From Rhodosporidiobolus odoratus (Eukaryota > Basidiomycota > Microbotryomycetes > Sporidiobolales > Sporidiobolaceae): 64,000 nt of DNA. The stretch spans positions 186,001 to 250,000 of the forward strand of contig JAOANU010000017.1 in NCBI GenBank assembly GCA_034387635.1. The letters are read 5' to 3'. The notes under the pieces were generated by a model that was given only the letters and a program-made list of their open reading frames with translations, searched no databases and was not told the origin of the DNA. Below are positions 23,850 to 34,911 of the stretch, in pieces. The position numbers and the translations under genes were made by a program. Positions within the stretch are counted from its first letter, which is position 1. Every line of letters starts with the position of its first letter.

Positions 23850-25911
23850 ATGGCGGACGAACGTACGCCCCTACTGGGGCAGCGGGACTCGAGTACAGCA
23901 TCCTCCGCCGTGATCGACGGTTCCCTCCGAACCGACAAAACGACATCCGGCTTGTTGTCGCCCTACTCGCGCTTGCTTCTGACGACGCTGCTACTAAGCA
24001 CAGCCTTCACTTTCACCTCCTCCACCCTGCTATACGCGGTCCGCGTCGCCGTCTGTGACTTAATCCAGGGCAAGAAAGGAGGTGAATGGGAAGGCGCGGG
24101 AGATCGTTGTGCTAGTCCAGCCGTAGATGCTAGGACAGCTAAGGAGGTCTCGCTAATGGCTACCCTCACTACGGCTGCCGGTGCGTTTTTTTCCCCGCCT
24201 GCTGCGAGATACCATTCTGATTTTCCTCAAGCAGGCATCCTAAATCTGTTCACTACTGGGTGGGTCACGAAGCGCTACGGCGTGCGTAGGGCCCTCGTCT
24301 TCCAATCTTTGTGAGGCCTCTCCCTCTCGCATTCACGTCGGACGACCCTGCTGAGCCGGTTCTTGTTCGTCCTTGTCCTGTTGTCTTCGTCTGTTACCTC
24401 GCACCCACTTGACAACCTGCCAGTTGGCCCTGTGTACGGCTCTTCGTGCAAACCTGGGCCATCATCACTGGTGGACTGGCTGGCATTCGTGCTTTCCGGC
24501 TCTCTCAGCTCATCACCATTGCCGGAGGCGGTTCGGGCTACATGTACGAGCTTTCCCACCTGTGGAGCATTTCGAGCATTTACGCTATCGCGTTATAGGC
24601 TCACTACCAATACCTACTGCGTAGAAGTCGTCGAACCTGACGAGCGCACCCCATCCCTTGGCAGGTTGCAGGGTGTGATGATGTTCGGGACGGCGATCGG
24701 GCTTATGAGTACGTGCTCCAATTTCACCAATGTCGACCTTACCATACTTCCTTCGTGGCTGACTTGTCTACCTTGTGCAGCGGGTGGCCTTCTCGGTACC
24801 AAAGTCCACGCCGCCGCTCCATTCCTCGCCGCCATGATTTGCCTCGCCCTCTCAACCGTTGTCAACGGCCTGTTCCTGCCTTACATCCCGCCTGCCGCTT
24901 CTTCCGATGCGAAGACCAGCGGCGGCTCGAGCTTACTCGCCCCCGCTAAAGTCTTCTCTCCTCGCCGACTCGTTAGCGGCCGTCGCTGGTATGGCCTGCT
25001 TTGGCTCTGGCTCGGCGCTTTCACCAGCGTCTTCGCAACTTCGTTCATTCCATTGTTGCTGCAACTGGTCGGTACGAACCTCTACGGCTTCAAGGCGGAC
25101 CTTGTGCGTTCCTTGTCCGAAATCGCGATACAGCAGCGACTGACCCTTTACTCTATTTGCTCTCCAGAACGGCGAGCTCATGGCGCTGGCAGCTCTGTCC
25201 CGTGGTGCCTTCCTGTCGCTCGCCTTCTCTCGGCTCATTGGGGCTGGCAGGAGGTGGTACGCTGCAACCCCATCCTCGCCTTCACCTTCCGCTTCTTCGC
25301 TTCCGCCACCTCCTCCACCTCAGCCTCCGACCACCTTCAACGGGATCGAGCCTCTCGAGCCAGTCCTGCAGACCGATGTTGTCCTCGAGCCCCCGCCTAT
25401 CGTCCCGCCTACCACTGAGAGGAATGGCTCGCATTTCGACCTTCTCTTCCTGCGACTCAGCATTCTCCTCGACGCTGCTCTCACCGCCTGTCTTCCCCTC
25501 TCCAGTCAAGGATGGCATCTCTTCGCAGCAGCCGGTATCCTCCCCCTCGCAAGCGGAACGGCGCCAGCCGCCAAGGGAGTCGTTCTGGAAATGGTTACGA
25601 AGGAGGAACAGGCGGACGCCCTGCAGGGGATCTCGTTGGGGGAGACGCTGGCCATGATGCTTACCATCTCGGTTAGTGGGTGGGTCTTTTCGGAGCTGTC
25701 CGAAGTGGGGCGGGCCTTGGACGTATTTTATCTGAATGCGGTGCGTCTTTTCGCCTCGCCCCGTCACGCTCTCATTTCCGCCTCTCTCGGTCCGGCAGAC
25801 GGAGTGACTGACGATGTCTGCTCCGCTTTGGGTCTGCAGGCCACAGCACTTCTTTCTTTCCTCATCCTCCTGCTAGTCCGTTTCCCTCCGTCTCGACCAC
25901 CTTCTGTCTAG
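23850..25911 (+). CDS. Major facilitator superfamily transporter
   Basis: Twelve-helix-type MFS transporter, substrate unknown. ATG 23850 gives MADERTPLLGQRDSSTASSA, a cytosolic head with an acidic dileucine-like motif (ERTPLLG) of the kind that often sorts proteins to the vacuole or endosomes. The first helix is RLLLTTLLLSTAFTFTSSTL; after an intron ILNLFTTGWVTKRYGVRRAL carries the MFS loop signature between helices 2 and 3. Later helices include GVMMFGTAIGLM, LAAMICLALSTVVNGLFLPY, WYGLLWLWLGAFTSVFATSF and ATALLSFLILLLVRF. A long central Pro/Ser-rich loop (about residues 370-430) is unusual in length. Stop TAG 25909-25911. Only 248 bp separate it from TAH18, so its promoter is short. The MFS call is firm. 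The vacuolar location is an inference from one short motif. Confidence 0.8.
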
Positions 25912-26215
25912 AGGCTAGAGTACATGTAGACTAGACTCCCCAGTCCATTGACCCAGCTGTAATCATTGTCGTCCCGTTGGACTGGCCGTGCTCTCCGTTT
26001 CTCACAGACGAAGCCGAACAGCGCAAAGGAAAAGTGATAAGGAGAAACTACGCAAGATTCGATTGCAGAACCAGGAGAACCAAGAGGGAACAAGTGAGAG
26101 AACCAGCTATCAATAAAGAACAGAAAACAAGACAGACTAAGCTAGACAACGAGTAAAGAGCGACAGTGGTGTGGTGGAGAGGGGTAAGGGGAGGAGGGGA
26201 GGAGAAGGACAGAGA
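25912..26215. other. Convergent intergenic region, 304 bp
   Basis: Between the 3' ends of the MFS gene (+) and the histidine-rich secreted protein gene (-). It is A-rich near 26110-26150 and has AATAAAG at 26111-26117 on the plus strand, a plausible polyadenylation signal for the MFS transcript. No gene. Confidence 0.45.
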
Positions 26216-28850
26216 TCACCAGCGAGTGAACCTGCGCATGCGGGTCATCCTCTTCATGTCACCAGCGGCGGGGATGGTAACAGTCGCCGAGGGAGTCGAA
26301 GCGCTGCTGGAGCTCGAGTCGGTGGTAGAGGCAGAGGACGAGAGGCTGTCACTCGAAATGGCAGAGGACGAGGCGACGGCAGTCGGGCTGGCGGTCGAGG
26401 AGAAGGCGATGGTCATGGTGGAAAGGGGGGTCTCAGTGGCGGAAGACTCAGAGTCGGACTTGGACGCGAGGGCTTTGAGGGTAGTGGCGGACCGAGAGGC
26501 GGAGAGAACAGTCGGGATGTTGCTAGCCGAGGTGGAGGTCTCGGACGAGGATGAGGAAGCGGAGGTCGAGGTCTCGACCGCCGACGAAGATGCATCGGTG
26601 CTGGTCGACGTCGAAGTGGGAGAGGTCGAATCGGTCATAGTCGCGTTGCCAGGGAGGAGACCGGTAGGGCTGCTAGCGGCGTCCTCGGAAGTGGTGGTCG
26701 TCTCGTCGTCGGGCTTCGAGGCGAGGGTGTTGCCGAGCTTGGGAGCATTGTAGGGGACGAAGTAGAGCCCGATGTCGGTCATGGAAGCGTCATCGCCGTC
26801 TTGAGGTCCGGCGTTGTCATCCTGAGAATCGGTGGCGGCGAAAGAGTTGGGTTCAGTACCGTTGACCTTGAACGAGTTGCCCATGTCCGAGTCGGTCGAG
26901 TCGGTGCCGTCGGTATCGTCGGTCGAGTCAGTGCCGTCGGTCGAGTCGGTGCCGTCGGTATCGTCGATCGACATGGTCGAGTTCGAGGAAGAGTCGTAGT
27001 CACCCATGCTCATGGTCGAGTTGGACGAGTCGGTGCTGTTGGTGTTGTCGAACGGCATGGTGGAGTTGTCAGCCGAGTTGGTCGAGTTGGCGGGACCGGA
27101 TGTGCTGATGAGGGCCATAGGGGCCGGGGTGGCGGAGTAGAGGGGCTGGAGCTCGCCGGTGGTACCGTTATAGGCAAAGTCTGTTGGAAGAAGCATGTCA
27201 GCACGAGAATCGGGTCAGAATCGAGTCGGACGCGTAGGGGAAAGAGGAACGCACTCTGAGAGTACCCATCGGTGACACCGCAAGGCAGGAGCTCGAGCGG
27301 AGAGGGAGGGGTGAGGTCGAACGAGGCGCAGTAGTCGTTAGAGGCGAGCTTCTGAGAGTCGAGAATGGGAACGCGGATGTTGACAACGTTAAGGTTCTCG
27401 GGAGTGGCAGGGTCGGGGTTGGCGGCGTTGGTGAGGTAGAACTGGGTGGACTGGGTCACGGAGGTGCCGAGGATGAACGAGTTGTTGGCCGAAGAGTCCG
27501 GGTTGCTGGTGAAGACGAGGCCCGCGATGGTGCGGGCAAGGCTCGAGTTGAAGAGGGGGGTCTACAGAACGAAGGAGCGTGAGTAGGACTGTCGATGGCG
27601 GCAGGCTAGAGAAACGAGAGCGGAACGTACGGCAACCTCGACGAAGCCGGCTACGCCAGCTGCAGCGAGATCGCGCTTGCCGACGGAAACCTTGGCCTTA
27701 ACACCCGTCTTGTGGTCGTCGTCATCACCCTTCTTCGAAGCAGCCTTGGTCTTGTTGGTCTTCTTGTTGGCGCTCTTCTTGCTGGAAGAAGATTTCTTGC
27801 CGCCCTTCTTTGACTTGGAGGATTTGGAAGACTTGGAGGACTTGGAAGACTTGGAGGACTTGGAGGACTTGGACTGGCGTTCGAGGCGCTTGGGCTGTTC
27901 CTTCGAGCGACGCTCAACCTCGTCGCGCTTGTGGTTGTGCTCGTGGATGTGCTCGTGACCGTGGTAGTGTTCATGATCGTGATCGTGATCGTGGTGCGAG
28001 CGAGTCTCGAGCTGCGGTGCAGAAAACAGGCTCAGCGAAAGCAAGATGGGGAGACGAGATCTGAAACGCACCTCAACCTCGTCACGCTTGTGCGAGTGGA
28101 CGTGGATGTGCTCATGGTCGTGTCGATGGTCGTGGTCGTGGCGGTGGCGGTGGTGGCGACGCGGCTGAAAGGGAAAATGGGGTCAGGATACCGTGCCTAG
28201 CTGAAGCGGACGTTAGATAGGAGAGCGTGCCTCGGGGTTAGGGTCTCGCTTCACCATTGCAACGCTTCCATCAGCGCGACGCTTGAGGTGGATCTCGAGG
28301 CCGGCAACATCGGTGTCAAGCGTGCTTCCGGACGAGCCTCCGAGGATGGATCCAGATGTGCCGCCGAGGATGGCGGCCTTGTTGAGCCAGATGTCACGCT
28401 TCTTGAGGACCTGAGCATCGACGTCAACGTCGATGAAGTGCTCGGCCTCTTTGAGGCTGCGACGGTCGGGCCAGCCGTGACCGTGGCCGTCTTCGTTCTG
28501 CAGGAAGAAGGAGGCTTGAGCATGAAGAGGGTAGGAACAAAGAGGAAGCCGAGGCGTACGACGTAGCCGTGGTGGTAGTTCCAGTGTTGGGAGTGGTTGG
28601 GGTCGTAGCCCTTCTCAATCTTGAGGTGATGCCTCTTGACAGCGCGGTCGCTGCGAGACGGCAGGAAGGTGTCAGTCCAGTTGCCCTTGACGATAGAATA
28701 TACGGAAGGAGAGACGTACGCCGACTTCATAAGGCCGTGCTGGTTACCCTCACGGAGGGGAAGGGGGCGGGCAGGAGCCGCGAGCGCACCAGGCGCGAAG
28801 GAAGCGAGGATGGCGGAGGAGGCGATGACAGAGGAGACGAAGTGGACCAT
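26216..28850 (-). CDS. Secreted histidine-rich, Kex2-site-rich, Ser/Thr-rich protein
   Basis: No family recognised. Seven exons by my model: 28720-28850, 28560-28650, 28231-28497, 28072-28164, 27631-28011, 27255-27561 and 26216-27180, giving 744 residues. Residues 1-24 form a signal peptide (MVHFVSSVIASSAILASF, then PGALA before APARP). Residues 25-163 contain dibasic sites (VKRHH, LKKRD, LKRRA) and HSQHWNYHHGY, NEDGHGHGW. Exon 4 (residues 164-194) is a run of alternating histidines ending HSHKRDEVE; exon 5 opens with a second such run ending HNHKRDEVE, followed by a (SKS) repeat and a Lys-rich stretch to about residue 300. Exon 6 looks like a folded domain with two cysteines. Exon 7 has a D/T/S-G repeat and a long Ser/Thr tail with many N-glycosylation sequons. 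Alternating His runs typically bind Zn, Cu or Ni; KR sites suit cleavage by Kex2. Both are inference. There is no GPI signal; the end is basic (MKRMTRMRRFTRW). Confidence 0.78.
27910..28164 (-). repeat. Duplicated histidine-rich module in adjacent exons
   Basis: Exon 4 (28072-28164, 31 codons, phase 0 at both ends) and the start of exon 5 (from 28011 down to about 27910) encode two copies of the same module: an alternating His-x run, the shared core HEHIH, then H-S/N-HKRDEVE. The 60-nt intron between them is flanked in phase 0, as expected after duplication of an exon. His codons are mixed CAC and CAT, so this is not a simple DNA microsatellite. Confidence 0.85.
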
Positions 28851-28932
28851 GGTTGCTGGGTTGGATTGGGGTTGAGCTTGAAGAGTGAGTGTAGATGGGT
28901 GAAAGTAAGCTGAAAGCGAGTGTGTGCAGAAC

Positions 28933-29024
28933 CTGTCGGAGCGAAGAGTGATCAGCCAAGGGAAACGATGCCGGCAGCGCGGTCGAGGGAGAGAGAGAGA
29001 GAGAGAGAAAGAGCGAGAACGCAC
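28933..29024 (-). other. Probable intron in the 5' leader of the histidine-rich gene
   Basis: On the minus strand GTGCGT at 29024 follows ttacaag, and CTCCGACAG ends at 28933, with a C/T-rich body; this is the same donor and acceptor style as the coding introns. It lies upstream of the ATG at 28850, so it would be a 92-nt leader intron. Transcript data are needed to confirm it. Confidence 0.45.
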
Positions 29025-29152
29025 CTTGTAAGTCTCGTGTTAGAGCGCAGGGGGGACAGTCACCAGGACTTGTGAAGAGTGAGGAGGAGCCGGCCTAAAA
29101 GAGGTGGAGAAGAGGGATGAGGAAAGAAGAGAAGAGAAAGCAAGAAAGGCTA

Positions 29153-29158
29153 CTTATA
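29153..29158 (-). promoter_or_regulatory. Candidate TATA element (TATAAG)
   Basis: Minus-strand TATAAG about 300 nt upstream of the ATG at 28850. With the predicted 92-nt leader intron removed, the mature leader would be about 175 nt. Moderate match only. Confidence 0.35.
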
Positions 29159-30051
29159 CCCATATGACTAGAGCGCCAGGCGCAGGGGCAATGATTAGGC
29201 AGTTGACTGATACAAGCTTGTAACTCGATCAAGACTGGACGACAAGCAAAGTTGGATGAAGGCGAGCGGCAGATTTCGAATGGGCCTGCCGATGAGGCGA
29301 GTTGAGCGAGCCGACCTGCGGGATGGCGACAAGCTGGTGTCGTTCCAGGTGACTCGCCGGTCGAGCTGCCGAGCTCGCCTACTGCATGCGTGGTGAAGGT
29401 TGCACACACAGCATGCAGACCCGTTCTGGTGGAACATGCTCGACCGTCTTGCCATGGCTGCAGAGCGCGGGAAGTACAGTGTACAGCGACTTGAGGCAAT
29501 GGAAGCATCGTATAGAGATGAGCACTTCTGGATCAAGCGAGTATGCGAGGACAAATCAAGGTGGAACTGATCAAGATGTGGAAATGCGTGGAAATGACTC
29601 TGCTCTGCTGCTCATCAGCGCTGAGCTCGCGAGCGCCTGCTGTTTTAACTATGTACCAGCTGTGCTGACGCTGAATAGTGGTCAGTGCAAGCGACTCAAC
29701 CCTTAATCGTCCACTCCCTCGTCCTTCACCTCATCACCCATATGTGCCCCTATCCGGCTCTCTGGCCACTGTCGACCACAGCATGCCGCAGCGGTCTTGA
29801 GCCTAGCGACACAGCTGACCTTTTCAGCGCGCCATAAGACAGGCATTCCCGTTGTGGTCGACGGATGCCGCTTGCTTTTCACGTCTTGCAGACACAGACA
29901 TCCGACGGCCATGCCTTACTGCTTCAGTTTCTGCGCTTCGAAGCCCTCGCTCCTTCTAGCAGGTTAGCGTCGTAGGCCTGCGCCCTGAGTACCGACAGCC
30001 AGACACCGGTGGCAATCTAAGGTTTTCCTGCTACTAGTACTCCGCCGATGC

Positions 30052-30074
30052 GTGCTTAAGGACCCCTTAAGCAC
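30052..30074. repeat. 23-bp palindrome in the divergent promoter region
   Basis: gtgcttaagg (30052-30061) and its perfect reverse complement ccttaagcac (30065-30074) are separated by acc. The symmetry suggests a binding site for a dimeric regulator or a small hairpin. It lies 0.86 kb upstream of the plus-strand gene and 1.2 kb upstream of the minus-strand gene. Confidence 0.85.
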
Positions 30075-30594
30075 AGTGGCGGTCTCGGGCGTCGTGTATT
30101 GCGCTCGACAGGCGGTTCATGAATCGTTTTGCTGGTCGAAGAGCCCGTCTAACGTCAACGATGCCCGATTTCTCGCCATTCATTGGTTTGCAAGACGATG
30201 GCCAGCTTCATTCGATGGTCGGTCCTCAGAGCGACCCGCTATGGTGAGCACCCAGTCTATATCGGACGACGGTTTTTCACAGAGACCGACAAGATTGGTA
30301 CATCGGGCGTTGCCAAGACGACAGAAGTGGAGGGAAGTTGGCAGAACTAGATGAGCAAAGGAGCAGCGTGGTGTCTCTCCCCTGAGCCAACACTGACTGC
30401 AAGTCCGAGCGGTGTCTTCTTTGAGCGCCCCAATACGGGATGGAAGCCCGGAGAGTGTTCGAGAGTGGAAGTTCAACGAAGAACGACGCCGGATTGGGAA
30501 AGAGGAAACTGAGAAGGCTCGCCAATGGCTCCCGCCATTTACCTCGGGATGGTTGCGAGGGATGCTTGCTTAGTGCAGGCTACCTTAGCTGAAG

Positions 30595-30600
30595 TATAAA
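30595..30600 (+). promoter_or_regulatory. Candidate TATA box (TATAAA)
   Basis: TATAAA 309 nt upstream of the ATG at 30909, followed by GC-rich sequence. It would imply a leader of about 280 nt. Confidence 0.4.
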
Positions 30601-30908
30601 CAGCCGCACGCGGCACTCTCCGCCCGTCCGCCTCGGCTTCGAGTCGCCTTCGCCTTCGTCTCGACCGCCCTCTGCAAGTTCCGAAGAGCGACGCACCAGC
30701 CTAACCTAGCCGGACAAGACCTAGAATCGCAAAACCTTTGCAGCTCTCCCACCCGCCAGCACCCGTCCCTGTCGTCAACTTCAGCGCCAGCTTCACTTCT
30801 CCTGCGGCCGCAACCTCGCCTCGGTGACTCGCAATCGACAGCCACAGGCGACGCGCACGTCTTGAGGGACAGCCGGACTATACAAATAGCTACTAAGAAA
30901 ACGCACGA

Positions 30909-33901
30909 ATGGCCACGGTCAGCCGTCCGGTGGATCTCGGTATTATGGGTGTCAAGCGAGAAGGTCTCGGGTTGGGCGGCATCAACCTGCCAGTCGAGTT
31001 GGGCGGTTCTCCCGTTGGTGCGTGCCGTTCCTCGCAGTGGCTATGTGATAAAAGGCGCTTTTGAGTACGCAGCGGTGACCACGGCAGCGGGGCATTCAGG
31101 GCGTTAAGAAAACCAGGCTAATGCTTCCTCGCGGCTCGCAGCGCCAGAAGCACCTACCGAAGCTCGTTACGCGCCTCTGCGCTCGAAACACTCAGCATCT
31201 TACTCCTCCCCTCCCTCTCTCGTCCCCTTTGCCGCCTCCCTGAAATCCTCCATCCCTGCACCAACACCCACCACCGCTCGCAAGTCCTCCTTGCAAAACC
31301 TCTCAGGCAACCTCATCTCGTATCCGATAGTCAGCCGCATCGACCTCGCCCCGACCTACACCCCAGCCAGTTCTGCTGCTCCAGCACAAGGAAAAGGTGT
31401 CGCCGAGGCGCCCGAGTCGCACTCGTCATTTTTGGCGGCGTTCAAGCGGGTCGGTCACAAGGCTCGAGATCTGGATAGTGGGGTGGCCGAAGATTCGGGG
31501 GCGACCGGGAAGGAGAAGCTCGCAAATAAGAAGAGCAGAACGGAGAGCAGGAGCGAAAAGGTTCGTTTGGGTGTTTCTGCTCGTTCTCAAGCCAAGCTCA
31601 CTCTGCCCTCCGTGACTCCCACAGAGCAACGTCTCCTGTTCTTCTCGCTCCTCGAATAAACGCGTGCCTCTACTTCCGTTCACGGTCCCTTCTGAAGACG
31701 AAGGCGATCTGCTTAAGATCCGACTACCTTCCAGTCTCACGAGCGCCCCGTCTAAACCCGTCGATGCTACACCCTTGCCCAGATCCACCCTGGTCGAGCG
31801 CGGTACTGCGCCAACAGCTCACGCTCCTGTACCCTCCTTTGCTTCATCCTTGAGCCGTCCAGCCAATCCTCCCTCTCCCGCCCAGCCTCGGCCGGCTCAC
31901 CGTCGTTCCACTTCCGAAGAATCGCCTCGGGTAGCGCAGAATGCCTTCGCAAGAGCAGCCGACGTTGACTTGGCAGACAAGGCTCGGCCAGCTACAGTCT
32001 TTTCCGCCACTCCGGCGGTGATGCTTTCGAACGGGAGGAGGCCGTCGTTCGCTCCTTCTGGGCGAAAGGCTTCTTTGGAAGCAGAGCACCCAGTACCCTC
32101 TCTAGCTGCTGCTCGTCGCGGTAGCCGTCCACGCAGTATAACGAGCACCGTCGGCCTTCCCAAACCCGAAGACGCTTTCTTCCCCTCTTCCGTCGGCGTC
32201 GCCACCTCGTCGGCGCCCCTCTCTCCCGCCTCCACGCACCGGCGTCCCTCTGCCGTTCCTCGTCTTGTCGAGAACACTACCTCGGTCGGCATCAGCGTCC
32301 GGGAAGGTGCCGGTAACTCAGTTCGAGAGGTTGGTCGAGCAGCGTTTGGCGACGAGGGCTTGACAGTCAGCCTGCGGAGCTATCACCGTCCCGACGAGGT
32401 CGAGGTAGGATGGGTGTGTATAACCGGTACGGATGAGGAGGGACGGGCGTACACTACCTGGGAGATGCGCTTGCGACCCAGGGTGGGCGCTCACTCGAAC
32501 TCGCCTCCTCCACGCAAGGCAGCGCCGCCAAAGGCCACTCCTGCGGCACATCCCACCAGTACAGGCGCAGGCAGCGCGTCCTTCCTCAACTATCGTATGG
32601 GTGGACCCTCAGTGCCGCCCCTCTCAAGCACGCCTAGTCATGCATCCGGCCTGTATCACCCCACTTCTCCCCGTTCCGCTGCCCGCCGCACTTCCTCGAA
32701 CCGGTCAGAAGGCTCCTCCTTCTCGTCCGAGTCATCTACAACTGGGCCACCTACCCCCCGTCGCGGCAAACATTCCATCGTCTCTATGCCAACAGACCAT
32801 CTACCACCTTTCGACCTCGACGCCGTCCTTTCCTCGCAAAAGTTTGCCTCCCAGTCTTCTCGCCCCTTCTCTCTCACTTCATCCTCCCTTTCTCTTCACG
32901 ACGACGCCGACGCCCTGCCGCCCCGTCGACGTATCGATCGCGCCTCTTCGTACGCCTCCGTGTCCGATCAGCGCCGAACGAGGCAGTTCTCCATCGACGA
33001 AGAAGGCATCATGAGCCGCTCAGCCAGTTTCTCCGTCGGTCCCGGTTCGATCGCCGTCCCACCCAAGAGCCCGAAGCATCACCGCTTCGGGTGCTACATT
33101 CCTCCTGTTTCGACAGGCGGCGTCGATTTTGCCGCCTTGGCCAAGGAGGCGAAGCGGAAGAGCGCTGCGAGCGAGGTTAGCTTCTCGAGCGAGCCGGAGG
33201 TGAAAGAGGCTGAGCCACCAGTCCCGTCTCTCGGGCAATGGCAGCGCAAACAATCGATCGCGGCGGCGGTTCCTCCTCCTCCTCCCCTTTCTACTCCGCC
33301 TACGAGCTCCTCCGCTACCCGCGGCTTTCTAGCGTCGCGAGGTAGGAAGCAGTCCATCGCCCCTCCTTCAGCCCTCGTCATCCCTGCCAAGCCTTCTTCG
33401 ACCTGCGAACGGATCTCTCCTTCATCCTTCCAGCCCTCCCCACTCAGCCAAACGACCATACACCAGGACCGCAGCAGTGGAGAGATCGATCCTTCCCCGA
33501 CGGCAAAGGTGACCTACCTCGTACCCGGATCGATCGGCCGTCCCCCTCTTGCTGCTCCGCAAGCTGCGGGTCTCCCTGCCCTCACTGCTATGACCCCTCC
33601 TTCGCCTATTGCACCGCCTCTCATCAAGCCCTCCCTTTTGTTCCCTCCCGGTGCCTCACCCGTTCCCTCAGACTCTTCCTTCGGTAACGCTGCCGAGCCT
33701 CATTCTCCCGCTCCTTCTTTCATTGCCAACGACGACGCCGACGATGTTTTCGAGGCGAAACTCGTCGTCGCTAGGCAGGCCAAGAGGTTGGCTAGTACGT
33801 GGAGTGATACGGAGGATGGAGAAGAGGATGAAGGGGAAGATGAGAGGGTGACGAGTTGGAGTCGTGTCCCGGACGCGGTGGAGATCGACCAGTGTACATA
33901 G
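30909..33901 (+). CDS. Large Ser/Pro-rich disordered protein, unknown function
   Basis: Not recognised. ATG 30909 opens MATVSRPVDLGIMGVKREGL. Exon 1 ends at 31017 with a GTGCGT donor and exon 2 starts at 31142; a second intron near 31560-31623 (donor GTTCGT, acceptor CTCCCACAG) joins SEK to SNVSCSSRSSNKR. The rest is one exon to the stop at 33899-33901, about 900 residues in all. Nearly all of it is Ser/Pro/Arg-rich with many RRxS-like phosphorylation-type sites (RRPS, RKAS, RRTS, RKQS). One stretch is better ordered: EGLTVSLRSYHRPDEVEVGW followed by CITGTDEEGRAYTTWEMRLR, possibly a small beta domain. Near residues 640-690 RFGCYIPPVSTGGVDFAAL looks like a conserved linear motif. The C-terminus is acidic (STWSDTEDGEEDEGEDE). 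A signalling or cytoskeletal scaffold would fit, but this is a guess. Confidence 0.75.
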
Positions 33902-34911
33902 CTTGGGCGGAAGCTGTTTGGTGTGGTTTAGCATTCCTCGATGATTTTCTGTCGTTCCCCCCTTCTGTATCGTCCCAGCTTTGAGGTTTCGGTTGTAGCA
34001 TTCCCCCTCTTTTCTGCAGCGTTTGTCCTTCTTCTTCTTGCGGGTTTCATTCGATATAGACGGACTTGTAGCAGCGCAACCAGCCTTAGATTATCCATTC
34101 TTCCACTCTAGCTGTACACCAGAAGAGCATTCGGAAAGTGACCGGTTTTCGCGAAGACGGGGGTAGTAAGGTCCGAAGCTGTTCCTTCGCTCTTTAGCGC
34201 TACGGTGTGGTTGGCAAGATCTGCATATGGCCTTAGATCGAGGCGAGCTTCAACAGGCTAAGGAGACATCATATCGGAAGAGGGAGAATCATCAGTAGTA
34301 CTCGGGTTTTCTTTCTCACCGCGGGCAAAGCCGTCTTCCTTCCCGGTCCCGGAGGAGCGAGCGACTCTCATTGCATGAACGGCATCTGGGCGGCGAGGGT
34401 CGTCCAGCAGGAAGCGGCGCAGTTGACGGCTGCTTAGGCTTTTCTCTTGCTCTCCTGCATTCTGGCTTTCCTTCTCTTCCCCTTCCCTGACTCAGTTCAG
34501 CTTGACGGTTTTCGAGCGAGCAGGTATCAGCCAAGCTTAGTGTAGCCGAGAGTAACGGACGGGCCCTGCGCAAGAAGAAGCACGGGAGGAAAGAAACAAG
34601 ATTGAGAAGGTCGAAAAAGCAAAAGAGCCGGGAAAGAAACCTCGTCCAGCTTCGACAGGGTTGCCCGGGAAGAGACACCGGTTCAAGGGGAGCAGAACAC
34701 CACGTGCACGGCGGTTGTCGAGGCAAGGAAGAACAGGCAGCCGCCGACGTCGAATCGACTTTCTCATCCTTCCCTCACTTTCCTCCTTCTTTGGCTTGAG
34801 CTGGCTGGGACTGAATCTAGCATGCCACGGAAGAAAGCAGAGGTTACAACACCGTCTCTTCCTATTTCTGTCTGCAAAAGCCTATTATGAAAAGACAGCC
34901 TTTTCGATCGA
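33902..34911. other. 1.0 kb convergent intergenic region
   Basis: Lies between the 3' ends of the disordered protein gene (+) and the CCCH/RRM gene (-). It contains C/T-rich tracts on both strands and no frame with recognisable features. Presumably 3' untranslated regions plus spacer. Confidence 0.5.

Larger units (their letters stand above)
28851..30908. promoter_or_regulatory. 2.06 kb divergent intergenic region
   Basis: Head-to-head promoters of the histidine-rich secreted protein (-) and the disordered protein (+). It includes a minus-strand TATA-like element at 29153, a probable leader intron, a plus-strand TATAAA at 30595 and a 23-bp palindrome at 30052. No gene was supportable inside it. 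Confidence 0.5.

Noticed and set aside
27780..27880. SKS-repeat segment as a separate low-complexity artefact
   Set aside because: It is in frame inside exon 5 and joined to the His module without a splice, so it is part of the secreted protein.
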